Source: DASSKO01 sp035690425
GTDB taxonomy: Bacteria; Actinomycetota; Actinomycetes; Propionibacteriales; Nocardioidaceae
DNA: 5,790 nt
NCBI GenBank assembly: GCA_035690425.1
Contig: DASSKO010000108.1
Span: 1 to 5,790, forward strand
Direction: 5' to 3'
This document shows, in pieces, positions 4,609-5,790 of this stretch (position 1 is its first letter; each line of letters starts with the position of its first letter). Position numbers and translations under genes: made by a program. The notes under the pieces were generated by a model. It was given only the letters and a program-made list of their open reading frames with translations, had not been told where the DNA came from and did no database searches.

Positions 4609-5790
4609 GTGGCCGAGTCACCGCAGCACAACCCCAGCTCAGCGTTCGGCGCCAACGAGTGGCTCGTCGACGAGATGTACGAGCGGTACCGGCAGGATCC
4701 CAGCTCCGTCGACAAGGAGTGGTGGGACTTCTTCCAGGACTTTACTCCGGACGCGTCGGGTGACGCGGCCGGTCCGTCAAGCACCGACAACGGCCGCCCC
4801 GGCCCGGGAACCGAGTCCGAACCGGCCACGCCGGCGCCCAGGTCGAGGCCGGTGCGCGCCTCCGCCGGCGCGTCCGACCCGGACAAGCCCGGCCCGGCCA
4901 AGTCCTCCCCGACCGAGCCGACCACGTCCCAGCCGTCCACCAACAAGCCTGCCGCCGCGAAGCCGGCGGCTGTCGACCGGCCGGCCACCACGGGACCGGA
5001 GTCGCCGGCGGCCTCCGGCGCACGCCCCGACGGCGCTCAGCCAACGCCCAAGGAGCACCAGCAGCCCGAGCAGGCAGGCGCGACCGACGAGCCCGAACAC
5101 GTGGTGCTGCGCGGTGCGCCTGCGCGCACCGTGACCAACATGGACGCCAGCCTGGCAGTGCCCACCGCGACCAGCGTGCGCTCGGTGCCGGTCAAGCTGC
5201 TGATCGACAACCGCATCGTCATCAACAACCACCTGGCCCGTGCCCGCGGCGGCAAGGTCTCGTTCACCCACCTCGTCGGCTACGCCCTGGTCAAGGCCCT
5301 GCGGGATATCCCGGAGATGAATGTCGGGTTCGACGTCATCGACGGGAAGCCCAACCTGATCAAGCCACGCCACATCAACCTCGGCCTCGCGATCGACCTA
5401 CCCAAGTCCGACGGCACCCGGCAGCTGCTGGTGCCCTCGATCAAGGCGGCCGAGACGATGGACTTCGCGACCTTCTGGACGGCGTACGAGGAGGTCGTCC
5501 GGCGCACGCGCGACAACAAGCTCACGCTCGAGGACTTCCAGGGCACCACGGTCACCCTGACCAACCCCGGCACGATCGGCACCAGCCACTCCGTGCCGAG
5601 GCTGATGAAGGGCCAAGGCGCGATCATCGGCGTCGGCGCGATGGAGCACCCGCCGGCGTACCAGGGCGCGGCCGAGGAGACGCTGGCGCGGCTCGCCGTC
5701 AGCAAGACCATGACGCTCACCTCGACCTACGACCACCGCGTGATCCAAGGTGCGCTCTCCGGCGAGTTCCTGCGCCGCCTGCACGCGCTG
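4609..5790 (+). CDS. kgd: Multifunctional 2-oxoglutarate metabolism enzyme (E2o-E1o fusion, Kgd/SucA), N-terminal part
   Basis: The first 394 codons are visible and the gene runs off the right edge. In Actinobacteria this protein joins an E2o-like succinyltransferase domain to the thiamine-diphosphate E1o domain and works in 2-oxoglutarate dehydrogenase/decarboxylase chemistry of the TCA cycle, borrowing lipoyl groups from the pyruvate dehydrogenase E2. Seen: the N-terminal segment SAFGANEWLVDEMYERY (11-27), a Pro/Ala/Ser/Thr-rich linker (about 48-163), then the acyltransferase core with LRGAPARTVTNM (167-178), VPTATSVRSVPVKLLIDNR (184-202), GGKVSFTHLVGYALVKAL (214-231), LTNPGTIGT (317-325) and GQGAIIGVGAME (335-346). 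TSTYDHRVIQGA (371-382) holds the catalytic His376. No lipoyl or subunit-binding domain precedes the core, as expected for this family. The E1o half would lie beyond the window. GTG 4609 is preferred; GTG 4579 is in frame and adds ten residues. The linker seems longer than in mycobacterial Kgd. Confidence 0.95.
   Translation, partial: MAESPQHNPSSAFGANEWLVDEMYERYRQDPSSVDKEWWDFFQDFTPDASGDAAGPSSTDNGRPGPGTESEPATPAPRSRPVRASAGASDPDKPGPAKSSPTEPTTSQPSTNKPAAAKPAAVDRPATTGPESPAASGARPDGAQPTPKEHQQPEQAGATDEPEHVVLRGAPARTVTNMDASLAVPTATSVRSVPVKLLIDNRIVINNHLARARGGKVSFTHLVGYALVKALRDIPEMNVGFDVIDGKPNLIKPRHINLGLAIDLPKSDGTRQLLVPSIKAAETMDFATFWTAYEEVVRRTRDNKLTLEDFQGTTVTLTNPGTIGTSHSVPRLMKGQGAIIGVGAMEHPPAYQGAAEETLARLAVSKTMTLTSTYDHRVIQGALSGEFLRRLHAL

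Noticed and set aside
4777..5373. 198-codon minus-strand frame opposite the Kgd linker and core
   Set aside because: Its Gly/Arg-rich repeats are the mirror of the Pro/Ala linker codons. The plus-strand frame is clearly kgd.
5432..5443. TGCCCTCGATCA inside kgd matching the upstream tandem repeat
   Set aside because: It encodes conserved Val-Pro-Ser-Ile in the E2 core, so the match is explained by coding and chance.
1..5790. CRISPR array, insertion sequence ends, prophage genes or a defence cassette
   Set aside because: No spaced direct repeats, terminal inverted repeats, transposase or phage-like genes were seen. The HNH gene alone does not make a defence system.

Overview
The window looks like chromosomal DNA of a high-GC actinobacterium (class Actinomycetia). 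The coding frames have strongly GC-biased third codon positions. The partial gene at the right edge has the fused E2o-type 2-oxoglutarate enzyme (Kgd/SucA) architecture typical of Actinobacteria. The partial gene at the left edge is a DUF222/13E12-type HNH endonuclease, a family often multicopy in that group. The genus cannot be fixed from this sequence.

Layout. (1) Bases 1-441 (+) hold the C-terminal part of an HNH endonuclease-like protein with a Pro-Thr repeat tail. (2) Bases 442-547 are a short convergent intergenic region with two hairpins. (3) Bases 548-4035 (-) hold a compact operon transcribed right to left: a stand-alone CheY-like receiver protein, argS (arginyl-tRNA synthetase) and lysA (diaminopimelate decarboxylase). 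The receiver stop and argS start overlap by 4 bp, and argS and lysA are 3 bp apart. (4) Bases 4036-4121 are a divergent promoter region. (5) Bases 4122-4193 (+) encode tRNA-Arg with anticodon CCG. (6) Bases 4194-4608 hold no intact gene. They contain what looks like the C-terminal stump of an EamA/DMT-type transporter, a 9-bp GC-rich inverted repeat, a 14-bp tandem repeat and the kgd leader. (7) Bases 4609-5790 (+) are the first 394 codons of kgd, running off the window.

Functions. ArgRS charges the tRNA-Arg encoded next to it. LysA makes lysine from meso-diaminopimelate. The receiver protein has all phosphorylation residues but no output domain, and its partner kinase is not in the window. 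Kgd is a central TCA-cycle enzyme and is functionally separate.

The window is mostly ordinary core metabolism, and I did not find a convincing new multi-gene system. The points most worth a second look are: the receiver gene coupled to argS with tRNA-Arg divergently alongside; the transporter stump beside the tRNA; the loss of the usual lysA-hom-thrC-thrB continuation, with an HNH gene in its place; the missing central Asn in the HNH motif; and a repeat arrangement that could pair with the kgd leader.
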